A stretch of 64,000 nt of DNA. Source: an uncultured Gammaproteobacteria bacterium (GTDB lineage Bacteria > Pseudomonadota > Gammaproteobacteria > Eutrophobiales > Eutrophobiaceae). The DNA lies in assembly GCA_943788005.1 (NCBI GenBank), contig CALSOP010000007.1, forward strand, positions 1 to 64,000. The letters run 5' to 3'. Below, in pieces: positions 30,016-39,265 of this stretch (its first letter is position 1; every line of letters begins with the position of its first letter). The notes under the pieces are model-generated. The model saw only the letters and a list, made by a program, of their open reading frames with translations, searched no databases and was not told where the DNA came from. Both the position numbers and the translations under genes were made by a program.

Positions 30016-30037
30016 TTTTCCTAACAAGTCTCTAAAG

Positions 30038-30060
30038 CCGGGCTGGTTAGTCCAGTCCGG
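30038..30060 (+). terminator. Candidate terminator stem after rplS
   Basis: A 9-bp stem, CCGGGCTGG with TCCAGTCCGG-type pairing and one G-T wobble, lies 22 bases after the rplS stop. No T-run follows, so it is weak as an intrinsic terminator. Confidence 0.4.
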
Positions 30061-30169
30061 TATCTGTAATATCTGGTTTAATAATTTTTCTATCGACCAG
30101 ATCCTTGAATATAATATATCCACAAGATTCTGATAAATCACACACATACCCTTTAATGGGTCGAGTTGC

Positions 30170-31096
30170 TTGAATATGAATCAAGCTGCTGATCAGCAAA
30201 CGGGCATTTCAAATAAATCTAATCAAGTTATTGATTCTTTCCTAGATACATTGTGGATGGAACGTGGCTTAAGCAAGAATACACTTTCCGCATATCGCAG
30301 TGATCTAATACATTACTCAATATGGTTGCAGCCTAAAAAAGTTGATTTAGTCAAAGCAGAATCCAAAGATATACTTGCTTATTTGTCATCATCAGACAGT
30401 GTTTCCGCCAGAACCGTCGCGCGTAGATTATCAAGTCTGAGACGTTTATATGAATATTTATTGAGAGAAGACCAGATAAAGCACAACCCGGTAAGTAATA
30501 TTGATGCCCCCAGACTCGGACGAACATTACCCAAATCCCTAACTGAAGCTGAAGTAGAAGCGTTACTCAATGCGCCTGATACAAAACAAGCTACAGGGGT
30601 GAGAGACAAAGCCATGCTTGAGCTTCTCTATGCGACAGGCTTACGTGTATCTGAACTCGTTGGCTTAACCATTCAGCAGGTCAACTTAAGGCAAGGTGTG
30701 GTGCGCGTAACAGGGAAAGGAAACAAAGAGCGTTTAATACCGATGGGAGAAGAGGCCAATTTATGGCTCGAGCGTTACTTGTCATCATCACGTAGTGAAA
30801 TTCTTAACAATGTCTTAAGCGATGCGATGTTTCCGAGTAATCGCGGTAAAGCGATGACGCGTCAAACTTTTTGGCATATTGTCAAACGTTATGCAAAAGT
30901 TGCCGGGGTAAAAAAAACATTATCTCCGCATGTTCTGCGTCACGCATTTGCAACACATTTAATAAATCACGGTGCAGATCTAAGGGTCGTGCAGATGCTA
31001 TTAGGGCATAGTGATATATCTACCACACAAATTTATACACATGTAGCAAGAGAACGGTTGAAAGATTTACATGCAGAACATCATCCCAGAGGATGA
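30170..31096 (+). CDS. xerD: Site-specific tyrosine recombinase XerD
   Basis: 308-residue recombinase that resolves chromosome dimers at dif with XerC. The N-terminal SAM-like core-binding domain contains FLDTLWMERGLSKNTLSAYR. Catalytic residues of the tyrosine recombinases are seen in LYATGLRVSEL (Arg I), HVLRHAFATHL (His and Arg II), LLGHSDISTTQIYTH (His III and nucleophile Tyr). The sequence agrees better with XerD than XerC (for example GADLRVVQMLLGHSDISTTQ), but the two are close paralogues. Length is normal. ATG 30170 or 30176 may be the start. Not flanked by repeats, so not part of a mobile element. dsbC lies about 2 kb downstream, and xerD-dsbC is a known gammaproteobacterial pairing. 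Confidence 0.92.
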   Translation: MNMNQAADQQTGISNKSNQVIDSFLDTLWMERGLSKNTLSAYRSDLIHYSIWLQPKKVDLVKAESKDILAYLSSSDSVSARTVARRLSSLRRLYEYLLREDQIKHNPVSNIDAPRLGRTLPKSLTEAEVEALLNAPDTKQATGVRDKAMLELLYATGLRVSELVGLTIQQVNLRQGVVRVTGKGNKERLIPMGEEANLWLERYLSSSRSEILNNVLSDAMFPSNRGKAMTRQTFWHIVKRYAKVAGVKKTLSPHVLRHAFATHLINHGADLRVVQMLLGHSDISTTQIYTHVARERLKDLHAEHHPRG

Positions 31097-31104
31097 ACTG
31101 AGTA

Positions 31105-32892
31105 TTAATTCCGGTGTTGTGGTAGCACTGAAAAGGCTTCTTCAAGCGTGGTTAAGCCATCAGCAACCTTTTGTGCTGCACCAATCTTCAATGACCGCAT
31201 CCCCGTCTTTATTGCGATCTCACGTAAGGTGTCCAGGTTTGTTTGTGCTGAAATATTTTCTCGCAGTGTTGAATTCATTCTTAATATTTCATAGATAGCA
31301 GTGCGGCCCATATAGCCTGTATGACGACATTCGTCACAGCCAACAGGCTTGCAAATATTAACGGGCATTTTTAATTTATTAGGGTGAGAAAACTCAATCC
31401 AGCTTTGTTTGTCTGATGGTGTAAGCTCTTTACAATGCACGCATAATGTTCTTAACAGTCTTTGGGCAATTACACCTTGTATCGTCGCATTCAATAGGAA
31501 GGGTTGCATGCCTATATCTATAAGGCGTGTTATTGCGGAAGGCGCATCATTGGTATGTAAACTCGATAAAACAAGGTGCCCTGTTAATGCTGCCTGGATG
31601 GCAATATCAGCAGTTTCTTTGTCACGAATCTCGCCGATCATTATTATGTCTGGGTCTTGTCTAAGCAATGTTCTGACGCCAGATGCGAAATCAACCCCGA
31701 TAGATTGTTGTACCTGCATTTGATTGAATTTTGGTTCAACCATTTCTATAGGATCTTCAATCGTACATATATTTATTTCTGGACGGGAAATATGGTTAAG
31801 TGTTGAATATAAAGTAGTCGTTTTACCAGAGCCGGTTGGACCGGTTATTAAAATAATGCCATGTGGGTTGTCCACCATTTCATTTAGTTGTGTCTGGTCA
31901 TGATTAGTAAAACCTAGCTCTTTGTAACTTTTAACCAGCATCTCAGGATCAAAGATTCTGATAACAAGTTTTTCACCAAAGGTGGTGGGCATGGTTGATA
32001 GTCGCATTTCGACTTCTTTGCCAGAAGGGGTGACCGTTTTAACTCTTCCGTCCTGTGGTCTTCGACGGTCGGTAACATCCATTCGGCCAAGAGATTTTAA
32101 TCGACTTGTTATTGCTCCCATTAGAACGACAGGTAATTCATGCACGACATGTAAAATACTGTCTATGCGAAAACGAATGCGGCCTTTTTCACGGCGTGGT
32201 TCAAGATGAATATCACTAGCACGTTGTTCAAATGCAAACTGCAATAACCAATCAACAATACTAACGATGTGCTGATCATTAGCATCCGGTTCACCTGCTT
32301 TACCTACCTTGACTAATTGTTCAAAATTTTGAATTAGGGCAATAGGCTCATCTCTTTTTTCGTTTACTGCCCCGATAATAGTTCTGCTGACACCATAAAA
32401 TTCAATTAGATAACGTTCAAGATCCCTAGGATTAATCATAACGCGCTTAATCTTGAGATTAGCAATACGCGCCAATTCACTTTCCCATGCTGTGATAAAG
32501 GGTTCGCATGTCGCGATAGTGAGTTCTGTTTTATTTACATCAACGGGTAATATTTTTAATTTAGCTGCATAGGCTTGTGACACAATCGACGTAATTTTTT
32601 GAATATCAGTTTTTAGAGGGTCTACACGTAAGTAAGGTTGGTTAACTTTCCCTGCGAGCCATTTTGTCAGTGTTTCAAGACTGAGTGGATAACTGGGTTT
32701 GTTTGATGATTGCCAGCCTTGTTCGGCTACAGCAATTAAGGGATGAATTTGTACTTTAGTTTGTTCTGCGCTGATATTAGAAAGCTGGATGCGTTGCTGT
32801 TTGTTTATGAATCCATCTTTTTCCAATAAATCAAGGATATAGCCGAGAGTAAGCTTTGCTTCCGACAATTGTGTTTTGGTAGAGCTATTCAT
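31105..32892 (-). CDS. GspE/PilB-family secretion or pilus ATPase
   Basis: 595-residue hexameric ATPase of type II secretion or type IV pilus systems. An N-terminal MshEN/T2SSE_N domain (about 30-190) precedes the motor domain with Walker A GPTGSGKTTT (Lys357), Asp box LRQDPDIIMIGEIRD, and the C-terminal tetracysteine zinc motif (CVHC, then CDECRHTGYMGRTA). Whether it drives secretion or pilus assembly cannot be told: no gsp or pil genes are adjacent. Convergent with xerD, eight bases apart. Confidence 0.9.
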   Translation of the reverse strand: MNSSTKTQLSEAKLTLGYILDLLEKDGFINKQQRIQLSNISAEQTKVQIHPLIAVAEQGWQSSNKPSYPLSLETLTKWLAGKVNQPYLRVDPLKTDIQKITSIVSQAYAAKLKILPVDVNKTELTIATCEPFITAWESELARIANLKIKRVMINPRDLERYLIEFYGVSRTIIGAVNEKRDEPIALIQNFEQLVKVGKAGEPDANDQHIVSIVDWLLQFAFEQRASDIHLEPRREKGRIRFRIDSILHVVHELPVVLMGAITSRLKSLGRMDVTDRRRPQDGRVKTVTPSGKEVEMRLSTMPTTFGEKLVIRIFDPEMLVKSYKELGFTNHDQTQLNEMVDNPHGIILITGPTGSGKTTTLYSTLNHISRPEINICTIEDPIEMVEPKFNQMQVQQSIGVDFASGVRTLLRQDPDIIMIGEIRDKETADIAIQAALTGHLVLSSLHTNDAPSAITRLIDIGMQPFLLNATIQGVIAQRLLRTLCVHCKELTPSDKQSWIEFSHPNKLKMPVNICKPVGCDECRHTGYMGRTAIYEILRMNSTLRENISAQTNLDTLREIAIKTGMRSLKIGAAQKVADGLTTLEEAFSVLPQHRN

Positions 32893-33087
32893 TTAAACCC
32901 ATTTTTTTAACAGCTTAATATTATAAATGATGACTTTATCACGTAAAAAATAACACATCGAATTTTAAAACTGGAGAAGCTTTTTAATGTAAGGGAACAC
33001 AAGCCCTGTATAATGGTCTGACATTTTCATATGTTTTAGTTTACTGTTGCATACAGTAACTGTTGATAGTTTGGTTCAGGAGTTAAT

Positions 33088-33795
33088 ATGAAGTTTAGTA
33101 AGTTTTTATTGATAGGTTTATTTATTTCATTTTCAGCTATAGCCGAAGGTGAGCTTGAAGCTGAATTAACTTTAGCCTTATCAAGGATGCTCCCAGATGT
33201 TGAAATAGACGATGTTTCACCAACACCTATCAATGGGCTTTATCAAGTGGTGATCGGTTCCGACGTTATCTATATGACACGTGATGGAAATTATGTCATT
33301 AAAGGTGAAATACTGGATCTTGAAGAACGTCGGAATCTAACTGAAGATGTGCGTGCTGGATCCAGAGTGAAGATCTTGGGCAGCATTAAAAAAGAAGATT
33401 ATATCGAGTTCTCATCAAATAATATGCAAGATGCAATTTATGTTTTCACAGATGTTGACTGTGGATATTGCAGAAAATTGCACCTTGATGTTCCTGAATT
33501 AAACTCGTTGGGTGTGTCCGTTCGTTATTTAGCATACCCCAGGGCGGGCGTTGATTCAGCCGCAGGCCATGAAATGAGTAATGTTTGGTGTGCCAAAGAC
33601 AGGCAAAAAGCATTAACCGCGGCAAAGAACAGAGAGCATGTCGAACCAATACCTTGTGATGACCCAGTTGCTGAACAATATGCTTTGGGACAGAAACTCG
33701 GCGTACGTGGTACCCCTGCAATTTATCTACAAAATGGTAGGACGCTTCCCGGCTATATGCCACCAGATGAAATTATCAAACAGCTCAAACGTTAG
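33088..33795 (+). CDS. dsbC: Thiol:disulfide interchange protein DsbC
   Basis: 235-residue periplasmic disulfide isomerase. The signal peptide is at 1-19 (LLIGLFISFSAIAEGE), followed by a dimerisation domain and a thioredoxin fold with active site CGYC (Cys125 and Cys128) and the cis-Pro loop GVRGTPAIYL. In this methylotroph it may assist the disulfide-containing XoxF encoded 6 kb away, which is an inference. Complete, with the AGGAG Shine-Dalgarno upstream. Confidence 0.95.
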   Translation: MKFSKFLLIGLFISFSAIAEGELEAELTLALSRMLPDVEIDDVSPTPINGLYQVVIGSDVIYMTRDGNYVIKGEILDLEERRNLTEDVRAGSRVKILGSIKKEDYIEFSSNNMQDAIYVFTDVDCGYCRKLHLDVPELNSLGVSVRYLAYPRAGVDSAAGHEMSNVWCAKDRQKALTAAKNREHVEPIPCDDPVAEQYALGQKLGVRGTPAIYLQNGRTLPGYMPPDEIIKQLKR

Positions 33796-33808
33796 CTGCT
33801 AACTGTAA

Positions 33809-34540
33809 TTAATCCGTACTGAGGCCTAGTCCTTTTAATGATTTGATAATAGCTGTAGATATACGGTCATCTTTTTCAGTATTAATTACTTTTACGGGTA
33901 AAAAGTCTAAGTCGTAAGCGCACCATAAATAAGTTTCTTGCTTACTATTTAACTTATGACGAGCAAGCTTCATGGTATTAAATTCGCCTAATGGGGTTTT
34001 AATTATTTCATCTGCTATATGTTCAAATTGATATTCTTTTATTTTGCCTCCATCAGCAATGAAATAACTCTTTGGTACAACTCCTGATTTTAGATCAGAC
34101 ATAATAGTTAGTTGATAAAGTAGTTTATCAAGTACCCCTGGCTGAGTTTGCATATGCCATGTCGAATCATTGACCCGATTTATGATTCGTTTTGTCTGCC
34201 AATTAAAATTAATGTCAACGTCTCGTTTCTTTTTTCCTTTGGTACGATTGTATGTGTAGTGTAGGGGCGTGAAGCTTGATTCGATTAAATCCCAGTTGCT
34301 AACTTCGAGAACGTGGACTTTTTTAAAAAGTGCAATAAAACCGGTAGTTTTACTCTCTGAACGAAAGGCATATTTGCCATCATCCTTTTGAAAAAAGCTG
34401 CGTTCCATAAGCCCAACTTTCATATCGTTACTGTATAAGGTGTAGTTCACCTCAAAAAAACCCGGTATTTCATTGTCTGCCATACAAAATGATGTATAAA
34501 ACAGCAAGTAAAGTATAAATAGACGCTTTTTAACCAACAT
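33809..34540 (-). CDS. DUF3108-domain secreted protein
   Basis: 243 residues with an N-terminal signal peptide (LFILYLLFYTSFCMADNE). The body is a beta-rich DUF3108 domain: FEVNYTLYSNDMKVGLMERS at the start, then YAFRSESKTTGFIALFKKVH and a late TYLWCAYDLDFLPVKVINTE. The family is periplasmic with unknown function. It is convergent with dsbC and divergent from hldE. Confidence 0.75.
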   Translation of the reverse strand: MLVKKRLFILYLLFYTSFCMADNEIPGFFEVNYTLYSNDMKVGLMERSFFQKDDGKYAFRSESKTTGFIALFKKVHVLEVSNWDLIESSFTPLHYTYNRTKGKKKRDVDINFNWQTKRIINRVNDSTWHMQTQPGVLDKLLYQLTIMSDLKSGVVPKSYFIADGGKIKEYQFEHIADEIIKTPLGEFNTMKLARHKLNSKQETYLWCAYDLDFLPVKVINTEKDDRISTAIIKSLKGLGLSTD

Positions 34541-34610
34541 ATTGAATACTATGATAATTATCGTGTGTTAAAATTTCTAAATTAGACAAAAGTTAAGAGT
34601 AATAGTTGTA

Positions 34611-36039
34611 ATGCAAGAAATAGTTTTTTAAACCTAGTAGCACAACAAAAGTATTAGTCGTCGGCGATATTATACTAGATCAGTATATATATGGTGAAAC
34701 CAACCGGATTTCACCAGAAGCACCTGTACCCGTTGTACGAGTAAAAAATATGGAAGAGCGCCCTGGCGGTGCTGCCAATGTTGCCATAAATATTTCATCA
34801 CTGGGTGTTAATACGCAACTATTGGGAATAACTGGACAAGATGAAGCCTCAAGAAGACTGGAAGAAATACTTGGAGAAAAAGGTGTGACATGCCACTTTA
34901 TTCATCAGGATGGTTTCCCAACGATTACAAAACAACGTGTATTGAGTCAGCACCAACAGTTACTCAGGCTTGACTATGAAGAAGACTCGATTGCTCCTGA
35001 AACAGATGCTCTGATTGAGCAATATTTAGCTTTACTTGAATCAATCGACGTCATCGTATTGTCAGATTATGCAAAAGGAAGCTTAACGAAAGTTCAAACA
35101 CTTATTAAACATGCCAATGATAAAAATATAACTGTTTTAGTTGATCCTAAGTCATCTGATTTTAGCTGTTATTCTGGCGCAAGTATTCTTACGCCTAATC
35201 TAAAAGAACTCGAAATTGTTGTTGGCGATTGTAAGACTAATGAAGTTTTAATTAGCAAAGCTGAAGAACTCAGAAAGAATCTACAGTTAGATGCAATATT
35301 GGTAACACGCGGTGAAAAGGGCATGACTTTATTTCGCGAAAAACAAAAGCCATTGCATCTTAAGGCACAAACTCATGAGGTTTATGATGTCACTGGCGCT
35401 GGAGACACTGTGATTGCTTCGCTAGCTGCAACATTAGCTTCTGGATATGAATTAGAGCAAGCAACTTTTTTAGCTAATACTGCTGCTGGATTAGTTGTAG
35501 AAAAGCTTGGAGCAGCGACAATTTCAGCAGAAGAATTAAATAGTGCTAGCACGAACAAGTATCAATCGCAGTTTTTATTAGATAGCAATTCAGCATTAGA
35601 AGTTGTCAATCGCGCTAAACGAAAAGGCGAGCAAATAGTTATGACTAATGGATGCTTTGATATACTCCATGCAGGACATATTAACTACTTAGTAAAAGCA
35701 AGAACACTGGGAGATCGTTTAATCGTGGCAATCAACGATGATGATTCTGTAAAAAGATTAAAGGGCAATTCAAGACCAATAAATGCATTAAAGAACAGAA
35801 TGACAGTTTTAAATGCATTGGCCTGTGTTGATTGGGTTGTGCCATTTAGTGAAGATACCCCCGAACAACTTATTTCAATAGTTCAGCCAGACTTTCTTGT
35901 GAAAGGTGGCGATTACACAGAAGAACAAGTTGCTGGCGCAGCAGGCGTTAAAAAATCGGGCGGTGAAGTTGTCATCTTGCCTTTTGAAGACGGATGTTCA
36001 ACGACATCAATGTTAGAAAAAATAATAGAGAATAACTAG
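34611..36039 (+). CDS. hldE: Bifunctional heptose-7-phosphate kinase / heptose-1-phosphate adenylyltransferase HldE (one-base frameshift near start)
   Basis: Makes ADP-heptose for the LPS core. The N-terminal PfkB-type kinase domain begins [20 protein letters not shown] and contains [18 protein letters not shown] and [15 protein letters not shown]. The C-terminal nucleotidyltransferase (from about residue 340) has [23 protein letters not shown] 34611 reads MQEIVF and then hits a stop; dropping one T from the six-T run at 34624-34629 joins it to the frame ([19 protein letters not shown]). The corrected protein is 475 residues, the normal size. As written, the first in-frame ATG is at 34750, which would cut off the kinase N-terminus. 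hldD follows directly. Confidence 0.92.
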
Positions 36040-36047
36040 AGGTCACC

Positions 36048-37001
36048 ATGATCGTTGTTACTGGAGGAGCAGGGTTTATAGGTAGTCAGCTTGTGGCGGG
36101 CTTAAATAAACTTGGCAGGAAAGATATTGTTGTAGTTGATGATTTAACAGATGGGAAAAAATTTGAAAACCTTGTTGTAAATAATATTGCTGATTATTTT
36201 GATAAAACAGAGTTCAGACAATTAATAGAAAGACGCGACAGTCTGTGTGACCAAATTGAGATTATTTTTCACCAAGGTGCTTGCTCGACTACAACAGAAT
36301 GGAATGGGCAATACATGATGGATAATAACTACACCTATTCAAAAGAATTGCTACATTTTTGCCTTGATCGCGAACTCCCTTTTATTTATGCATCAAGCGC
36401 TGCAGTCTATGGCATTGATTCAAAGTTCATTGAAGAGCCAGAACATGAGAGCCCAATCAATGTCTATGGATATTCAAAATTATTATTTGATAATTATGTT
36501 AGAAATTTAAATGCCAAGAAAAACTCACAAATAGTAGGTTTACGTTATTTTAATGTCTTTGGTCATGGAGAGGCACATAAGAGCAACATGGCGAGCGTCG
36601 CTTATCATTTTAATAATCAAATTCGGGAAACAGGTGAGTTAAAGTTGTTTGAGGGGAGTCACGGATATGCCGATGGAGAACAACTAAGAGACTTTATCGC
36701 TGTTGAAGATGTTGTTGACGTTAATTTATGGTTTATGAGTAAGCACAATGTCTCAGGAATATTTAATGTTGGCACAGGCCAGTCTAACAGTTTCAATAAT
36801 GTAGCTAATGCCGTTATTGATTGGCACAAAAAAGGGAAAATAAATTATATTTCATTCCCAGATTCCTTGAAGGATAGTTACCAAAGTTTTACTCAAGCGA
36901 ATCTACTTAAATTACGCTCCACTGGGTATGATCATAAATTCACTTCTTTAAAAGATGGTGTGAATTCATATTTGAACATTCTAAATTCAAACTCAAATTA
37001 A
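36048..37001 (+). CDS. hldD: ADP-glyceromanno-heptose 6-epimerase
   Basis: 317-residue short-chain dehydrogenase-type epimerase that converts ADP-D-glycero- to ADP-L-glycero-D-manno-heptose. The Rossmann motif GGAGFIGS at residues 6-13 is followed by [16 protein letters not shown] (typical of HldD) and the catalytic Tyr-Lys in [15 protein letters not shown]. Starts eight bases after hldE; the next gene is waaA, so this is an LPS inner-core operon. Confidence 0.96.
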   Translation: MIVVTGGAGFIGSQLVAGLNKLGRKDIVVVDDLTDGKKFENLVVNNIADYFDKTEFRQLIERRDSLCDQIEIIFHQGACSTTTEWNGQYMMDNNYTYSKELLHFCLDRELPFIYASSAAVYGIDSKFIEEPEHESPINVYGYSKLLFDNYVRNLNAKKNSQIVGLRYFNVFGHGEAHKSNMASVAYHFNNQIRETGELKLFEGSHGYADGEQLRDFIAVEDVVDVNLWFMSKHNVSGIFNVGTGQSNSFNNVANAVIDWHKKGKINYISFPDSLKDSYQSFTQANLLKLRSTGYDHKFTSLKDGVNSYLNILNSNSN

Positions 37002-37021
37002 AGATAAAGAATATTTAAAAG

Positions 37022-38290
37022 TTGCGATATCTGTATACCTTTATAATCTACTTGCTCGTGCCTTTAGTTCTGCTAAGGCTTTTTTTGCTTGGATCAAAAA
37101 ACCCTGCTTATAGGCAAAGATGGAAAGAACGCTTTGGTTTTCTCTCTTGGAGGAAAGTAAATAATCCTGTCATATGGATCCATGCGGTATCCGTCGGTGA
37201 AGTTAATGCTGCAAACCCCTTTATTAATAACTTGCTGGAACATTATCCAAACCATTTATTATTGGTGACGACAGTTACTCCTACTGGAGCAGTTACTGTT
37301 GAAAAACAATTCGGTAATAATGTTAGGCATTGTTATTTGCCTTATGATTTGCCGTATTCAGTCAAAAAATTTCTCAGTGTCGTCAAGCCTTCAGTTTTGA
37401 TAACGATGGAAACTGAAATATGGCCAAATTTATATCAAGCATGCAATCAGCTAAAAATACCTATACTTATAATAAATGCGCGATTAAGCCAGCGATCTGC
37501 GAAAAGATATCGTTTGGTGTCAACGTTAATGCAAGAAACGCTGAGCCTTGTCGATATTATTGCTGCGCAAACCAAGAGTGATGCTGAACGGTTTATTTCT
37601 TTTGGTGCAGTAAGTGACAAAGTATTTGTCACCGGTAACTTGAAGTTTGATATTAATGTGCCACCCAGTATTAAAGAACAAGCACAATCATTAAAACGAT
37701 ATTTTTCTGTAAATCGCCCTATTTGGATAGCTGCTAGTACTCATGATGGAGAGGATGAAATCATCTTGAATGCCCATATTAATATAATGAAAGAACATCC
37801 TGATGCAATATTGATTTTAGCTCCACGCCATCCTGAACGATCTGATAAAATCGCATCGCTTTGTAAGAACTTCGGATTAAATTTTGTAAAACGCAGCAAT
37901 AAAGAAACATTTACAAGCGATCATGCTGTGTACTTGCTGGATACACTAGGTGAACTTCAATTACATTATGCTGCATCGCAAGTCGCTTTTGTAGGCGGTA
38001 GTTTGGTAACAACGGGCGGACAAAATATGATGGAACCGGCGAGCTTAGGTTTACCCGTGATTACTGGCCCACATACCTTTAATTTTACAGAAATAACTGA
38101 ATTGCTCGCAGCACAGGATGCCCTGATACGTGTCTCAGATGGCCAACAGTTAAGGCAAGAAGTTTGTATGCTTTTGGCTGATGCTAATGAACGGCATCAT
38201 AGGGGTGAAATAGGCCGAGAAGTAATCGAATCTAATAAAGGTAATATTGATAGGCTTATGACGTTGATTAAACCGTATTTATCACGCTGA
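37022..38290 (+). CDS. waaA: 3-deoxy-D-manno-octulosonic acid (Kdo) transferase
   Basis: 422-residue membrane-associated GT-B glycosyltransferase that adds Kdo to lipid A. The N-terminal membrane anchor (MRYLYTFIIYLLVPLVLLRL) is followed by KERFGF and the family motifs IWIHAVSVGEVNAANPFI and METEIWPNLYQAC (acidic catalytic residue). The nucleotide-binding half holds FVGGSLVTTGGQNMMEPASL. TTG 37022 is the start, 20 bases after hldD; no ATG is available before the anchor. Confidence 0.94.
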   Translation: MRYLYTFIIYLLVPLVLLRLFLLGSKNPAYRQRWKERFGFLSWRKVNNPVIWIHAVSVGEVNAANPFINNLLEHYPNHLLLVTTVTPTGAVTVEKQFGNNVRHCYLPYDLPYSVKKFLSVVKPSVLITMETEIWPNLYQACNQLKIPILIINARLSQRSAKRYRLVSTLMQETLSLVDIIAAQTKSDAERFISFGAVSDKVFVTGNLKFDINVPPSIKEQAQSLKRYFSVNRPIWIAASTHDGEDEIILNAHINIMKEHPDAILILAPRHPERSDKIASLCKNFGLNFVKRSNKETFTSDHAVYLLDTLGELQLHYAASQVAFVGGSLVTTGGQNMMEPASLGLPVITGPHTFNFTEITELLAAQDALIRVSDGQQLRQEVCMLLADANERHHRGEIGREVIESNKGNIDRLMTLIKPYLSR

Positions 38291-38391
38291 TATGCAACTT
38301 TTATATTGGACAACACCTCTAATCGAGCAAATTTGGATAATTTAAAGAATTTTTGGATTCAAAACTAATTTTAAATCAGGAGAAATAAATC

Positions 38392-38766
38392 ATGAGTAAG
38401 TTACTTATTAGCATATCTTTACTGTTGTTCGGGAGCATGTCTGTAATGGCGGATGAATATCCGACTGATGAAACGGTACGTTATGCTTTGAAATGTATGG
38501 CTGAACTGGGTGGTCAGACTGACGAAAATCTTTATACCTGTACATGTCGGTACGATAGTATTAGAGCTAATATGACTTATAGCGACTACGAAGAAGGTTA
38601 TACCTTCGAAAGAAATAAAAAGATGCCCGGTGAGAAAGGTTCTTCTTTCAGAGATAATAAGCGTGCCGAAGGATTCTATGAAAAATTATTGGAAGTGAGA
38701 GAAAAAGCAAACTCAAGCTGTATCGTGGTTAAACAGGTCAAAATGATAAAACCAACAAGTAAATAG
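38392..38766 (+). CDS. Small secreted cysteine-containing protein near xoxF
   Basis: 124 residues. Signal peptide LLISISLLLFGSMSVMADEY, then a compact domain with four cysteines (KCMAELG, YTCTCRYD and a late SCIVV), suggesting two disulfides. Conserved-looking stretches are MTYSDYEEGYTFERNK and MPGEKGSSFRDNKRAEGFYE. I do not recognise a named family. It has a good Shine-Dalgarno (CAGGAGA) and stands directly upstream of the xoxF promoter region, so a role with periplasmic methanol oxidation is possible but unproven. Confidence 0.6.
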   Translation: MSKLLISISLLLFGSMSVMADEYPTDETVRYALKCMAELGGQTDENLYTCTCRYDSIRANMTYSDYEEGYTFERNKKMPGEKGSSFRDNKRAEGFYEKLLEVREKANSSCIVVKQVKMIKPTSK

Positions 38767-39265
38767 ACGACATAATGGTACCTTTTAAGCATTTGGGGCG
38801 TAAGCCCCTCTGCAGATCAATGATAATTGTTTTAAATTCATATTCTGTAATTCATACTTAAAAATGGATTATAAGGAGATAAATACCATAGTACTGAATA
38901 TAGCAATAACTGCTGCAGCGCAGCAATATTTGGGATTAAACATGATAAGAAAAACAGTAATTTAGTTGTCTAGGTATATGTTTTTTATATGGTAAAAATA
39001 TCTTGCGCCGATTGGGAAAATTTCCTAATATATAAATATGCAACTAACTGCATTTGTTTCATCCAATTACGTAAATCTGACCTTCTTGTCAGAGCACAAT
39101 CCTTTCGTTTTCAGAAAACTATTAAAACCCGCTGCCGTTATGCAAGGTAGCTACTAAAACCGCTTTCAAAACTCTATAGCACTTTATGATCTCGAGGTGC
39201 TATATAGTTATTTGTTACATTTAATGAGATCAAGATACATGATCAACTAAATAGAGGAGGAGGTC
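38767..39265. other. Gene-free xoxF upstream region with an inverted repeat
   Basis: About 500 bases without a plausible gene. It holds a short GGGGC-GTAA-GCCCC stem near 38795-38810 without a T-run. Closer to xoxF is an inverted repeat, TATAGCAC (39175-39182) and GTGCTATA (39197-39204), with a 14-nt loop. The strong Shine-Dalgarno GGAGGAGG (39256-39263) lies just before ATG 39266. The promoter must be here, but I cannot assign -35/-10 boxes with confidence. The length suggests regulated expression. Confidence 0.5.

Noticed and set aside
30170-31096. Integrase of a mobile element
   Set aside because: It is full-length XerD in a conserved housekeeping setting, without attachment-site repeats or cargo genes.
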